NCBI GenBank assembly: GCA_016763815.1 | Contig: JAESTB010000457.1 | Span: 1-12,095, forward strand | Source of the DNA: Arenicella sp. | GTDB lineage: Bacteria; Pseudomonadota; Gammaproteobacteria; Arenicellales; Arenicellaceae | DNA: 12,095 bases | Direction: 5' to 3' | In this document: positions 1 to 6,848 of the stretch, piece after piece | Layout of the letters: every line of letters begins with the position of its first letter | Numbering within the stretch: the first letter of the stretch is position 1 | Notes under the pieces: generated by a model | The model's database searches: none | Seen by the model: the letters and a program-made list of their open reading frames with translations, nothing else | Told to the model about the DNA's origin: nothing | Made by a program: the position numbers and the translations under genes

Positions 1-16
1 ATGTTGAATAGTCTGC

Positions 17-34
17 TTAGAAGTTTTCTTCTAA
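17..34. repeat. Short perfect hairpin upstream of the PHB depolymerase gene
   Basis: A 7-bp perfect inverted repeat, TTAGAAG (17-23) and CTTCTAA (28-34), encloses a TTTT loop and is followed by a T-rich stretch. It could be the terminator of a gene left of the window or an operator for the gene starting at 120. No promoter could be called with confidence in 1-114. Confidence 0.35.
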
Positions 35-108
35 TGATTTAGTTAATAGCCACAAAAAATAATTCGAAAAAATGGTGCGTTAGGGAAAATCGAAATTTCA
101 AAACCAAC

Positions 109-114
109 GGAGGA
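109..114 (+). promoter_or_regulatory. Ribosome binding site deciding the start at 120
   Basis: GGAGGA at 109-114 lies 5 nt before the ATG at 120. Another ATG at 115 abuts the Shine-Dalgarno sequence directly and opens a different frame that yields no recognisable protein, so 120 is the start. Confidence 0.8.
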
Positions 115-119
115 ATGTC

Positions 120-1238
120 ATGTCTACAAAACACTCAATGCACGCTATGTGGCTCAGTGCTAACAAACTGTGTCAATTTTTTCTTATTGCCTTATCACTT
201 ACCATTTCGGGTTCTGCGTATGCGCTTAGCTGCGGAACAAGCACTGGCAATTTATTGCCTTGTGATGGTGCGCAAACTCAGTTTGCCGGTGGTTTTACGT
301 CGCTCTCCGGCTACGGTGGCTTCGGCGGTGGCAACTGTACCGCCAGCAAAACACCGGTTATCTATCTACCCGGCAATGGTGATCATGCGATTAACTTTGA
401 CGCTAAACCGGCGCTTGCGCCGAGCGGTTATTCGATCCCAGCTAAGTCAGTCTATGATGAGTTAAAAGCGGCTGGCTACAATAATTGTGAGCTATTTGGC
501 ATTACCTATCTAAGTGCAAGCCAACGGCAGAACCCAGCGGCCAACTACCACGAGCATGATAAGCAGGTAATCATTGCCGATTTTATTGATCAGGTAATTG
601 CCTATACTGGCGCAAGTAAGGTCGACATTGTTTCACACTCAATGGGAGTGAGTATGGGCTTGTCGGCGGTGAAGCGCTTTGGTAAGTGGGGGCAAATACG
701 GCGCTTGGTTAATATTGGCGGTGCCATTCGAGGGCTTAACGCATGCTACGCCGCGCGTTACGCAAATGCTTACATGCCAACCTGTGCCAGTCAAAACTAT
801 TGGGATTCCTATACCTTCGGTTTCTACCCCGATGGATACTACTGGAGTAACAACGATTGGACCGGAGCGAGCGGCCAAAAAAGTATGCGCAAAGCGCCGT
901 ACTACAATCCAAATACAAACTTCTACAGTATCTCGGCGGGTCAGCACGACCAAGTCCTATGTTCAACTAGCATCAACTATTCCAGTTGTGATGATAGCGC
1001 TCTATTTGGCGGTTATTCTAATGTGAAAGCACAATTAGACGTTGGAGCCGGGACGAGTGCTTTGGCAGTCGACTATGATTTCTCAGATGGCGCAATTACC
1101 AACCTTGCTGGCGGTGACCTTGATGGAGTTGGTCACTTCGGTAGTCGAATCAACGCAGGCAAGATCATTGTCAATATGCTCACCACTAACTGCACCGGTA
1201 TCGCTTGCGCCAATGGCTACAGCGGGCCGGTAGAGTAG
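120..1238 (+). CDS. phaZ7: PhaZ7-like extracellular native-PHB depolymerase (secreted alpha/beta-hydrolase)
   Basis: This 372-aa secreted serine hydrolase probably cleaves amorphous (native) poly(3-hydroxybutyrate) or related short-chain polyesters outside the cell. Residues 1-35 form a signal peptide (hydrophobic about 18-31, cleavage likely after AYA35). The mature N-terminus LSCGT, the glycine-rich GYGGFGGG at 64-71, TPVIYLPGNGD at 78-88 and VDIVSHSMGVSM at 168-179 match, from memory, Paucimonas lemoignei PhaZ7 along the whole length. The inferred triad is Ser174 in SHSMG (first Gly of GxSxG replaced by Ser, as PhaZ7 has Ala), Asp277 in AGQHDQV and His339 in GVGHF. Ten cysteines in the mature part suggest disulfides. 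There is no separate substrate-binding or linker domain, again as in PhaZ7. It stands alone with its own Shine-Dalgarno and a hairpin just downstream. A lipase or esterase activity on other esters remains possible. Confidence 0.88.
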   Translation: MSTKHSMHAMWLSANKLCQFFLIALSLTISGSAYALSCGTSTGNLLPCDGAQTQFAGGFTSLSGYGGFGGGNCTASKTPVIYLPGNGDHAINFDAKPALAPSGYSIPAKSVYDELKAAGYNNCELFGITYLSASQRQNPAANYHEHDKQVIIADFIDQVIAYTGASKVDIVSHSMGVSMGLSAVKRFGKWGQIRRLVNIGGAIRGLNACYAARYANAYMPTCASQNYWDSYTFGFYPDGYYWSNNDWTGASGQKSMRKAPYYNPNTNFYSISAGQHDQVLCSTSINYSSCDDSALFGGYSNVKAQLDVGAGTSALAVDYDFSDGAITNLAGGDLDGVGHFGSRINAGKIIVNMLTTNCTGIACANGYSGPVE

Positions 1239-1244
1239 CCTTAG

Positions 1245-1275
1245 AGTGAGAGGTGAGACTCATACACCTCTCACT
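1245..1275 (+). terminator. Hairpin terminator after the PHB depolymerase gene
   Basis: AGTGAGAGGTG (1245-1255) and CACCTCTCACT (1265-1275) form a perfect 11-bp stem with a 9-nt loop, 6 nt after the stop codon. A clear T-tract is lacking, so it may be a weak intrinsic terminator or an mRNA 3'-end stabiliser. Confidence 0.65.
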
Positions 1276-1423
1276 TCATACCCTATTGACGAGAACCTTG
1301 ACTATTGAGAACGTGATTAAAGCAGCACCAATCGGCATTCGCCCTAGCCTCTTGTTATTGTGATCTCGGACTAGTACTTTGGAGGACTTATTGCGCAAAC
1401 TCGAATGAATAATCAAAATTTAT

Positions 1424-2677
1424 ATGGCAAAAAGCATCGTTATTATAGGCGGCGGAATTGTGGGTTTGTGTTCGGCCTATTATTTGCACAAAGAGGGGCA
1501 CCAGGTAACAATTATCGATAAAGGCGATATTACATCGGGAGCCTCGTTTGTAAACGCAGGGTATGTAACGCCCAGTCATATCATGCCACTGGCTTCGCCA
1601 GGAATGATTGCCCAAGGGATTAAGATGATGTTTGATTCTGCCAGTCCCTTATATATAAAGCCAAGACTGGATGTGGATTTTTTGAAATGGGCTTGGTATT
1701 TCCACAAATCGTCGACCAAGGCCAAGGTAGAGAAAGCCATACCGGTCATACAAGAACTTAACCAGATCAGTAGTGAGTTATTTTCTGATATTAGAAAATC
1801 CGGTGACCTAGGGGAATTTCAATTAGAGCGCAAAGGGCTCTTGATGGTGTATAAAACCGAGGCGAGTTACCAGCATGAAAAGGCCGTTGCCGACAGGGTA
1901 AGACTTTTCGATCTCGAAGTGTCAGATTTAAACCAAACCGAATTGACGCAGCTTCAGCCAAATATACAAATAGAGGCCAAAGGAGCGATTCACTATGAAT
2001 GCGATAGGCATACAACACCGACCGAGTTTATGCCCAAAATGTTGAATTATCTGAGAAGTCAGGGTGTGGCGATATGTATCAATGAGGAAGTTATCGATAT
2101 AAAAACCGACAATCAACATATCAAAACGGTCATAACGGATAAAAGCCGCTTTACACCCGATGAGATCGTATTGGCGGCAGGTTCTTGGAGCGGGCAACTA
2201 TCTAAAAAGCTAGACTTAACATTACCCTTACAAGCAGGGAAGGGCTATCGAATAAATGTCGAACGAGAAACAGGGATCTCAATACCAGCAATATTGCTGG
2301 AAGCTAAAATGGCCGTTACGCCCATGAACGGATTTACCCGCTTTGCCGGCACTATGGAATTTTCAGGTATCAATGACATCGTTAGAAAAGAACGCGTATT
2401 AGCTATCGCCAATGGCGCTAAATCATTCTATCCGCGACTAGAAATAAATTCTGAAGAAATTGCGAATGCTAAAGTCGGGCTGCGCCCGGTGTCTCCGGAT
2501 GGCCTGCCCTATATCGGCAAATCAAACACGATTAAAAACCTAACCATTGCCACAGGCCACGCGATGATGGGCTGGAGTATGGGGCCAGCCACCGGTAAGT
2601 TGGTATCTGAAATTATTGATAGCAAAAAAACCGCCGTGGCATTAAATGCTTTTGCACCCGGAAGAAGGTTTAATTAA
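1424..2677 (+). CDS. DadA-like FAD-dependent D-amino-acid dehydrogenase / amino-acid oxidoreductase
   Basis: This 417-aa flavoprotein of the DAO/DadA family would oxidise a D-amino acid (or D-hydroxyproline or a similar imino acid) to the keto or imino product, passing electrons to the respiratory chain. The Rossmann FAD motif GGGIVG is at 9-14 with Asp32 at the end of the second strand. SGASFVNAGYV at 38-48 fits the family's flavin-contacting loop. GLRPVSPDGLPYIG at 352-365 and TGHAMMGWSMG at 377-387 are the C-terminal FAD-binding signature shared with E. coli DadA. No signal peptide is present, and membrane association would be peripheral. The start has a poor Shine-Dalgarno; a GGAGGA at 1381-1386 is too far away, and an in-frame stop at 1406 excludes an earlier start. 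The gene uses ATA for Ile at least 13 times, unlike the depolymerase gene before it, and its sequence reminds me of Bacteroidetes homologues, hinting at transfer. The substrate is not determinable here. Confidence 0.82.
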   Translation: MAKSIVIIGGGIVGLCSAYYLHKEGHQVTIIDKGDITSGASFVNAGYVTPSHIMPLASPGMIAQGIKMMFDSASPLYIKPRLDVDFLKWAWYFHKSSTKAKVEKAIPVIQELNQISSELFSDIRKSGDLGEFQLERKGLLMVYKTEASYQHEKAVADRVRLFDLEVSDLNQTELTQLQPNIQIEAKGAIHYECDRHTTPTEFMPKMLNYLRSQGVAICINEEVIDIKTDNQHIKTVITDKSRFTPDEIVLAAGSWSGQLSKKLDLTLPLQAGKGYRINVERETGISIPAILLEAKMAVTPMNGFTRFAGTMEFSGINDIVRKERVLAIANGAKSFYPRLEINSEEIANAKVGLRPVSPDGLPYIGKSNTIKNLTIATGHAMMGWSMGPATGKLVSEIIDSKKTAVALNAFAPGRRFN

Positions 2678-2833
2678 CAATCGAAGAATAGCTAGATCGC
2701 CAGAGTGGAGCCTACTAATTTTTAAATCGTGTTGACTAGAAACCTTACCACGCTAGTTTGTGCTGGAATCCATGAAGGAGTTCCAACAGTCTCTATCGCA
2801 TTTGATGTGCTGTATATAAATACAAGATTCAAT

Positions 2834-2853
2834 CAAGGCTTCTTACCGCCTTG
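2834..2853 (+). terminator. Possible weak terminator downstream of the dehydrogenase
   Basis: CAAGGC (2834-2839) and GCCTTG (2848-2853) form a 6-bp stem; a T-rich stretch begins about 9 nt later (2862-2873). It lies about 157 nt after the dehydrogenase stop and would face the convergent VOC gene. The displaced T-tract makes this a tentative call. Confidence 0.3.
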
Positions 2854-2887
2854 CCCTAGTGATTTTTATTTATTATGACACCAGCAA

Positions 2888-3304
2888 CTATTTAGTGGCG
2901 TCTGTCATGTGCTTAATCTCTAGAACATTAAAATTCGGGTCTTCAACAAAAAAGGTTTCTTGCTGATAATCAGTGCCTTCAAATCTGACATAAGGCGTAT
3001 CTAGGAAACCGTTGTTAGCTTCTACGCTGGCCCTAACTTTTAGGTAGTCTTGCATGGTTAAATGTACACCAAAGTGGGGAACGCAAACATCACCCATCTC
3101 GACACTATGCCGATTGCGATCGCGGCTCTTACCGACCCTTGGCTCGGAAGCATGCAGTGTAAGTTCGTTGCCCCAAAAGTCGATATCTTGCCACTTACCT
3201 TCTTCGGCCATATCCAATGTGCACCCAAGTACTTGTTGATACCAAGCTACGGTTATCGGTAAGCTACCGGCTTCAACTGCTAAATGAAATCTATTACTAC
3301 TCAC
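2888..3304 (-). CDS. VOC (glyoxalase/bleomycin-resistance/dioxygenase) family protein
   Basis: A 138-aa protein of the vicinal oxygen chelate superfamily, probably a small cytoplasmic metalloenzyme built from two beta-alpha-beta-beta-beta units. His7 in NRFHLAVE, His77 in VPHFGVHL and Glu129 in NVLEIK occupy the usual metal-ligand positions. WYQQVLGC at 21-28 and FFVEDPNFNVLEIK at 118-131 are the typical motifs of each half. The closest family I recall carries VPHFGV and a dioxygenase-like label without a known substrate. The start codon is GTG, preceded by an AAGAGAAG-like Shine-Dalgarno and by an in-frame TAA four codons upstream. It is a single gene convergent with the dehydrogenase, and nothing nearby suggests its substrate. 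Confidence 0.85.
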   Translation of the reverse strand: MSSNRFHLAVEAGSLPITVAWYQQVLGCTLDMAEEGKWQDIDFWGNELTLHASEPRVGKSRDRNRHSVEMGDVCVPHFGVHLTMQDYLKVRASVEANNGFLDTPYVRFEGTDYQQETFFVEDPNFNVLEIKHMTDATK

Positions 3305-3423
3305 ACTGTCTTCTCTTTAGTTTGAAATTTCCATTTATTTAAAAGTTCCATTTATTTGAAAATTTCATGATCTATATTATCACCCATGTAGGTCTATGAT
3401 CAAAGGAATGATAATCCTTGCCG

Positions 3424-3538
3424 AAAAAGCAACCACAGCTCTTAGTTAGCAAGCTGGATAAGTTCGCTCTCAAGCGCCGATGGCGAGGATACTCCTCTAT
3501 CTACATTCAGTGAGTTTGCGGGTAATTAACGTTTTCCT
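3424..3538 (+). repeat. Degenerate intergenic repeat, copy A
   Basis: This stretch aligns by hand with 6425-6540 over its full length with only small gaps. The right part (3501-3538 against 6503-6540) is gapless with 29 of 38 identities, including shared CTACATT and AATTAAC. It lies in the 341-bp gap between the VOC gene and the hydrolase, which otherwise contains two hairpins and no credible gene. It is probably an old member of a dispersed intergenic repeat family. Confidence 0.55.
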
Positions 3539-3555
3539 TGGTTCTTACTCTTGCT

Positions 3556-3572
3556 GCTTACCAAGGGTAAGC
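3556..3572. repeat. Small hairpin beside repeat A
   Basis: GCTTACC (3556-3562) and GGTAAGC (3566-3572) form a perfect 7-bp stem with a 3-nt loop. There is no T-tract on either side, so its role is unknown. Confidence 0.35.
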
Positions 3573-3602
3573 GGTTCAACTAAATGCACACTATAATAAA
3601 GC

Positions 3603-3639
3603 GTATAAAGTGGCTAGAGTAAATCTAGCCACTTTATAC
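3603..3639 (-). terminator. Strong hairpin terminator of the minus-strand module
   Basis: GTATAAAGTGGCTAGA (3603-3618) and its exact reverse complement (3624-3639) form a 16-bp perfect stem with a 5-nt loop, 6 nt past the stop of the hydrolase gene on the minus strand. The minus-strand continuation is moderately T-rich (GCTTTATTATAG). It is the strongest hairpin I found in the window. Confidence 0.75.
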
Positions 3640-3645
3640 TGAAAA

Positions 3646-4719
3646 TCAATCTATCTGGCTAACTAAGTAAGTAGCAAAAGGGATTGATTCATTATAATTC
3701 ACAATTCGAAAAGTCTTCTTCCAAAACCAACGACCCGTTGTGAATTGTCTTTCGGTAGGGTTAATACTGACACCACCAATATTAATACCCTTATTCATTG
3801 CAACTAAACGACCGACAGGGTTAGTCGTTGCGGCTTGAGTATGTGCCATATCTTCGGCCATCAAGATCGGGAATTGATTATGATAAAAACCCCAACTTGG
3901 CCCATTAGCACTGGCCAGTCTACCGTCAATTCGGATGCTGTTTGAACAAGAGTCAATTGATTGCTTGTAACGCGCACCACAGGCACTGTGCAGTCCTACA
4001 ACTCCATCATCGGTACCACTAATAAAGGCACCGGTTAAATTCAATGCAACAATTTGTCCGCCTCCGGCAATCTTTACGCGAGGAATAGAACTATTAGACG
4101 TTGCCGTAACACGCGCTACAGAAGGTCTTAGATCGTTTAATATACCCAAAGCGGATGGTGCAGAACCACTGAAGTCACCGCCTAACCAGGCAGACATTGC
4201 GCTTCTTGCTAGGGCACTTAAAAAGTTGCCGCTGGTTAGCGCATTAACAGCAACATCGGCTAATTCACTACCACCACCGGCACCAACCATATCCACCACG
4301 CCTAGCACTCTGAACCTACTAGAGTCGATGTTCCATACGTTTAAGCGGGACAACATATACCGAGTCACGAGGTCTCCCGTAGACGCGGTTACCAGCAGGC
4401 AACCTTGGGCGCAGGTACCGGCTAGTTCCAGTTGCTTAACTTGGTCATAAACTTCTTGTTGGACAACACCTTGTAGACGCTCAGTACTTGAATAGGTGAT
4501 GTAACCATCTACCTTCGGCGCAAAAACACCGGCCTGCTCGATTGCATCGGTTCTGCGTTGGGCGGCCGTCAGGGTACCCCTTTGTTGCAGTAAGTGACTG
4601 GTCTGCAAGCCATGGACAAAAATAATATTTTTACCCGCTATCTTTGCCTCAGCATCAGTGCCTAGCACCGACGCGAGAAATAACGTACTCGTAACAAACA
4701 ACATCGATAGAACTTTCAT
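3646..4719 (-). CDS. Secreted alpha/beta-hydrolase (lipase/esterase-like), module copy 1
   Basis: This 357-aa exported serine hydrolase is a paralogue of the product of 8253-9287. Residues 1-25 look like a signal peptide ending DAEA, before KIAGKN. IIFVHG at 32-37 is the first core strand with the oxyanion HG. Ser113 in TASTGDLV is the predicted nucleophile; in the paralogue the residue before it is His (THSTGDLV), here Ala112. Asp237 or Asp238 in ISGTDDGVV and His293 in DMAHTQ complete the inferred triad. VVDMVGAGGG at 141-150 and HSACGARYK at 244-252 are shared with the paralogue, as are cysteine pairs (103/107, 247/258). AGGAGGT at 4725-4731 gives a strong Shine-Dalgarno. The gene follows the anchored partner gene by 74 nt on the same strand, so co-transcription is likely. 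The substrate is unknown; lipid esters or polyesters are plausible. Confidence 0.75.
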   Translation of the reverse strand: MKVLSMLFVTSTLFLASVLGTDAEAKIAGKNIIFVHGLQTSHLLQQRGTLTAAQRRTDAIEQAGVFAPKVDGYITYSSTERLQGVVQQEVYDQVKQLELAGTCAQGCLLVTASTGDLVTRYMLSRLNVWNIDSSRFRVLGVVDMVGAGGGSELADVAVNALTSGNFLSALARSAMSAWLGGDFSGSAPSALGILNDLRPSVARVTATSNSSIPRVKIAGGGQIVALNLTGAFISGTDDGVVGLHSACGARYKQSIDSCSNSIRIDGRLASANGPSWGFYHNQFPILMAEDMAHTQAATTNPVGRLVAMNKGINIGGVSINPTERQFTTGRWFWKKTFRIVNYNESIPFATYLVSQID

Positions 4720-4793
4720 TTAAAACCTCCTTTTCAACTATAATTTTTATTAAATGTGGTTTTTTATTTTGCCCAATACCACAAAAGGGTGAT

Positions 4794-6035
4794 TTACATT
4801 TTTAACTTTTCTTCGCTACCCTGACGGGTTTCAGCTGCGTCACTTTTTCCTTCACCGCCTATCTGCTCTAAAAACTCTATGCGCTCTTGGACTTCAGGAT
4901 CGACGAAAGGTGTATCTTCATATTGGTCAAAAGGCGCTCCTTGAACATAGTAGCCAAGTGGCCGGCTGACTGTCGCGGCTACATCTCTAGTCTCACTTAA
5001 GGTTCCCGCTCGGAAAGAACTTACAACTCGCAAGGTATAGGGTCCAGGCGAGCCCGCATCCATTAACGCGTGAATGTGAGCTTTTAGTGTTAATAAACCA
5101 TTACCAAGTTGCATTCTTCCCTCAGTTTGCAACTGTACTAAAGGCTGACCTGTAGCGGCATCATCGAGGATTGCATCGACAAAATAATAGCCTGATTCGA
5201 ACACGCTATATTGCAAAGGGATAAATAGAAACGCGCCATCTTGGCGACTATTTAAAACGTTTTCTACCCGAGCCGAAGGAGCACCGTTATAAAAAAAGGG
5301 TACAGTCTGAGAGAGTGATCGCCCATCTTCCAGTTTGAGCGTCAAGGCTAGTAAAGCTTCGCGTGGTATTTGCCCGGATGGGACGGCCTGAGTATCTATT
5401 ACAGACCTAAACTCATTAAAACTAACTCGTTCAAAATTCACATTCAGCCCAGTGTCTCTTCCGTCAGAGACACCTACCACGGAACCAAATGCCTCTATTC
5501 TTGAGTACTCGTCCACCTCTCCTCCACTAACCAACACCCTCGCAAGAATTGCCTCACCAGCGAAATACTCCATCTTTTCTAGAGAGGCGCTTATTCGAAT
5601 TGGGTCAGTATCATCTTTATCACGCGGATAAGGCGTATCAACTTCCGCTTGTTCAAACGGCTTGATAGGCTGGGCAAACCGTTCGCCGACCACAGGTATA
5701 GAACCGACTGGATATCTGGAGTTCTGTTTATATAAATCTGCGACCTGTAAAAATTGTGCCTGCATCTCTCTACCCAAGAACGGGTCTGCTTCTGGCTCTT
5801 CGCTCTCGGATTTCTGAACCTTTTCTGCCAGCCGGACCGGAGCATTGTCTTTTGGAGCCTCTGTATTTACCACAGAAGCTAGCCTTTGATTAGAATCACC
5901 ATTTGAATACGATGAGTTAAAAATGTACCAACAGCCAACGACAATTACCAAGCATAAAAGCCCCCCCCAAAAAAGCTTCCTTCGATTGCTTGAGACCTGT
6001 GTCTCCGCGTTATTGTTTGATTGACTGTGTTTCAC
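4794..6035 (-). CDS. Membrane-anchored periplasmic protein of unknown function, module copy 1
   Basis: A 413-aa protein not recognised as a named family. Residues 1-20 are polar and basic, about 21-40 form one transmembrane anchor, 41-90 are acidic low-complexity linker, and the rest is predicted beta-rich, so the bulk should face the periplasm. It is homologous to the product of 6899-8044. Shared blocks include FLQVADLY at 95-102, PFEQAEVDTPYP at 126-137, SGYYFVDAILDDA at 281-293, QLQTEGR at 301-307, GSPGPYTLR at 328-336 and an ERIEFL motif at 384-389. The GPYxLR-type block resembles Ig-like beta-sandwich domains of secreted proteins, from memory only. The start is GTG with an in-frame TAG three codons upstream and a poor Shine-Dalgarno. 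It lies directly upstream of the hydrolase gene, suggesting a chaperone, tether or inhibitor role, as Lif foldases serve lipases, though no Lif motif is visible. Confidence 0.72.
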   Translation of the reverse strand: MKHSQSNNNAETQVSSNRRKLFWGGLLCLVIVVGCWYIFNSSYSNGDSNQRLASVVNTEAPKDNAPVRLAEKVQKSESEEPEADPFLGREMQAQFLQVADLYKQNSRYPVGSIPVVGERFAQPIKPFEQAEVDTPYPRDKDDTDPIRISASLEKMEYFAGEAILARVLVSGGEVDEYSRIEAFGSVVGVSDGRDTGLNVNFERVSFNEFRSVIDTQAVPSGQIPREALLALTLKLEDGRSLSQTVPFFYNGAPSARVENVLNSRQDGAFLFIPLQYSVFESGYYFVDAILDDAATGQPLVQLQTEGRMQLGNGLLTLKAHIHALMDAGSPGPYTLRVVSSFRAGTLSETRDVAATVSRPLGYYVQGAPFDQYEDTPFVDPEVQERIEFLEQIGGEGKSDAAETRQGSEEKLKM

Positions 6036-6211
6036 TTTTTTCTATGTTTACTCTCTAAGATGACGCCATGGGTTGTTTAAATAAAATCCTTTTTTGTGCC
6101 CTAAGGCAACTTACATGTCAAAATAGCTATCTAACGATGCCTTGATAATCGGCAAAAAATCATGCGCTAAAATCAGCAAGCAATGGCCCACCGTTTTAAA
6201 TCAAATTAAAT

Positions 6212-6226
6212 AGCGTATTATACGCT
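6212..6226 (-). promoter_or_regulatory. Palindrome overlapping a -10-like TATAAT for the minus-strand module
   Basis: AGCGTAT (6212-6218) and ATACGCT (6220-6226) are perfect 7-bp arms around one base. Read on the minus strand the centre is TATAAT (6217-6222), a consensus -10 hexamer pointing at the GTG start at 6035. No good -35 box is visible at 17 or 18 nt, as expected of an activated or regulated promoter. The position suits a repressor operator. Confidence 0.4.
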
Positions 6227-6292
6227 CAAGACTCTCCAGCTAGCAGGGTCGGCAATCTTTAAAAACAAATCACCATCATTTTCAGCCGTTAG

Positions 6293-6346
6293 AATCTAAT
6301 TTTTCTAGGGGTGTAATCGCCCTGTTTCGAGTTCTCGCATTAGATT
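6293..6346. repeat. Nested inverted repeat in the divergent intergenic region
   Basis: AATCTAAT (6293-6300) and ATTAGATT (6339-6346) form 8-bp outer arms enclosing a small AGGG/CCCT hairpin (6307-6310, 6320-6323). The fold is moderately stable at best and its function is unknown. Confidence 0.3.
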
Positions 6347-6424
6347 AGACTACCAGAGTAGGCATAACAAGCCCTTCTTTGACACAAGCTTATTCACACA
6401 ATCAATATCAGCCATTCCCAGTAC

Positions 6425-6540
6425 AAAGAAGCAACGACAACTCATAGAGTCGTAAACCTAATAAGTTCAGCTCCACGCATCGCTAGCGAGGGTTTGCTCG
6501 CTCTACATTAAATGAATTTACCAGCAATTAACAATTTCCT
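6425..6540 (+). repeat. Degenerate intergenic repeat, copy B
   Basis: This is the second copy of the repeat at 3424-3538, in the same orientation. It includes an inner inverted region around CGCTAGCGAG and the shared CTACATT and AATTAAC words. It runs directly into the segment repeated at 6658-6737, so the repeat unit may be composite. Confidence 0.55.
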
Positions 6541-6594
6541 ATATTTTGATAAAAATAGTTTGAAACTCAGGCTTTTACGGCAATAAATATGAAA
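6515..6594 (+). repeat. Direct repeat unit 1 (80 bp)
   Basis: This unit aligns without gaps to 6658-6737 at a constant offset of 143 nt, with 58 of 80 identities in my hand count. Shared words include GCTTTTAC and TATGAA. It suggests an old tandem duplication of a unit of about 143 bp in the divergent control region. Confidence 0.6.
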
Positions 6595-6657
6595 TTTCGT
6601 TTGCTAATTTCTTAGCATGCAGGTGCAAATTATTTATTAAATTAATGCCCTTTAATT

Positions 6658-6737
6658 AATTTGCCAGTAATTAGCACTTCCCTTGGTCTCTTTGAAAGTG
6701 GCTTGAAGCTAAGGCTTTTACCGCAACAACTATGAAT
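6658..6737 (+). repeat. Direct repeat unit 2 (80 bp)
   Basis: Partner of 6515-6594. Its right end runs into the 26-nt dyad at 6725-6750, whose right arm is absent from unit 1. Confidence 0.6.
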
Positions 6738-6750
6738 CTTCATAGTTGTT
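6725..6750. promoter_or_regulatory. 26-nt perfect dyad upstream of the plus-strand module
   Basis: AACAACTATGAA (6725-6736) and TTCATAGTTGTT (6739-6750) are perfect 12-bp arms with a 2-nt spacer. It lies about 150 nt before the start at 6899 in AT-rich non-coding DNA. It could be an operator for a dimeric regulator; without a T-tract of the usual length it is less likely to be a terminator. Confidence 0.45.
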
Positions 6751-6848
6751 TAAAACAAAAAATGGATGCAAAGATCTGACACTCCAATACATCATCAGAT
6801 GTCTGTCGTAGTGTTCAATTTAGACCCATATTGATGAGGCAAGGGAAT

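Noticed and set aside
1..42. 13-codon frame MLNSLLRSFLLMI at the left edge
   Set aside because: It could be a fragment of an upstream gene, but nothing supports it and no homologue is recognised.
1381..1408. GGAGGA followed by TTG and five codons as a leader peptide of the dehydrogenase
   Set aside because: Very short, rare start codon, and no overlap or attenuator structure with the gene at 1424.
6293..6356. Region ending in ACTACCA with TTCGAGTT, resembling a tRNA or tmRNA 3' end
   Set aside because: The T-arm does not pair, no D-arm or anticodon arm forms, and the outer arms are not a 7-bp acceptor stem.
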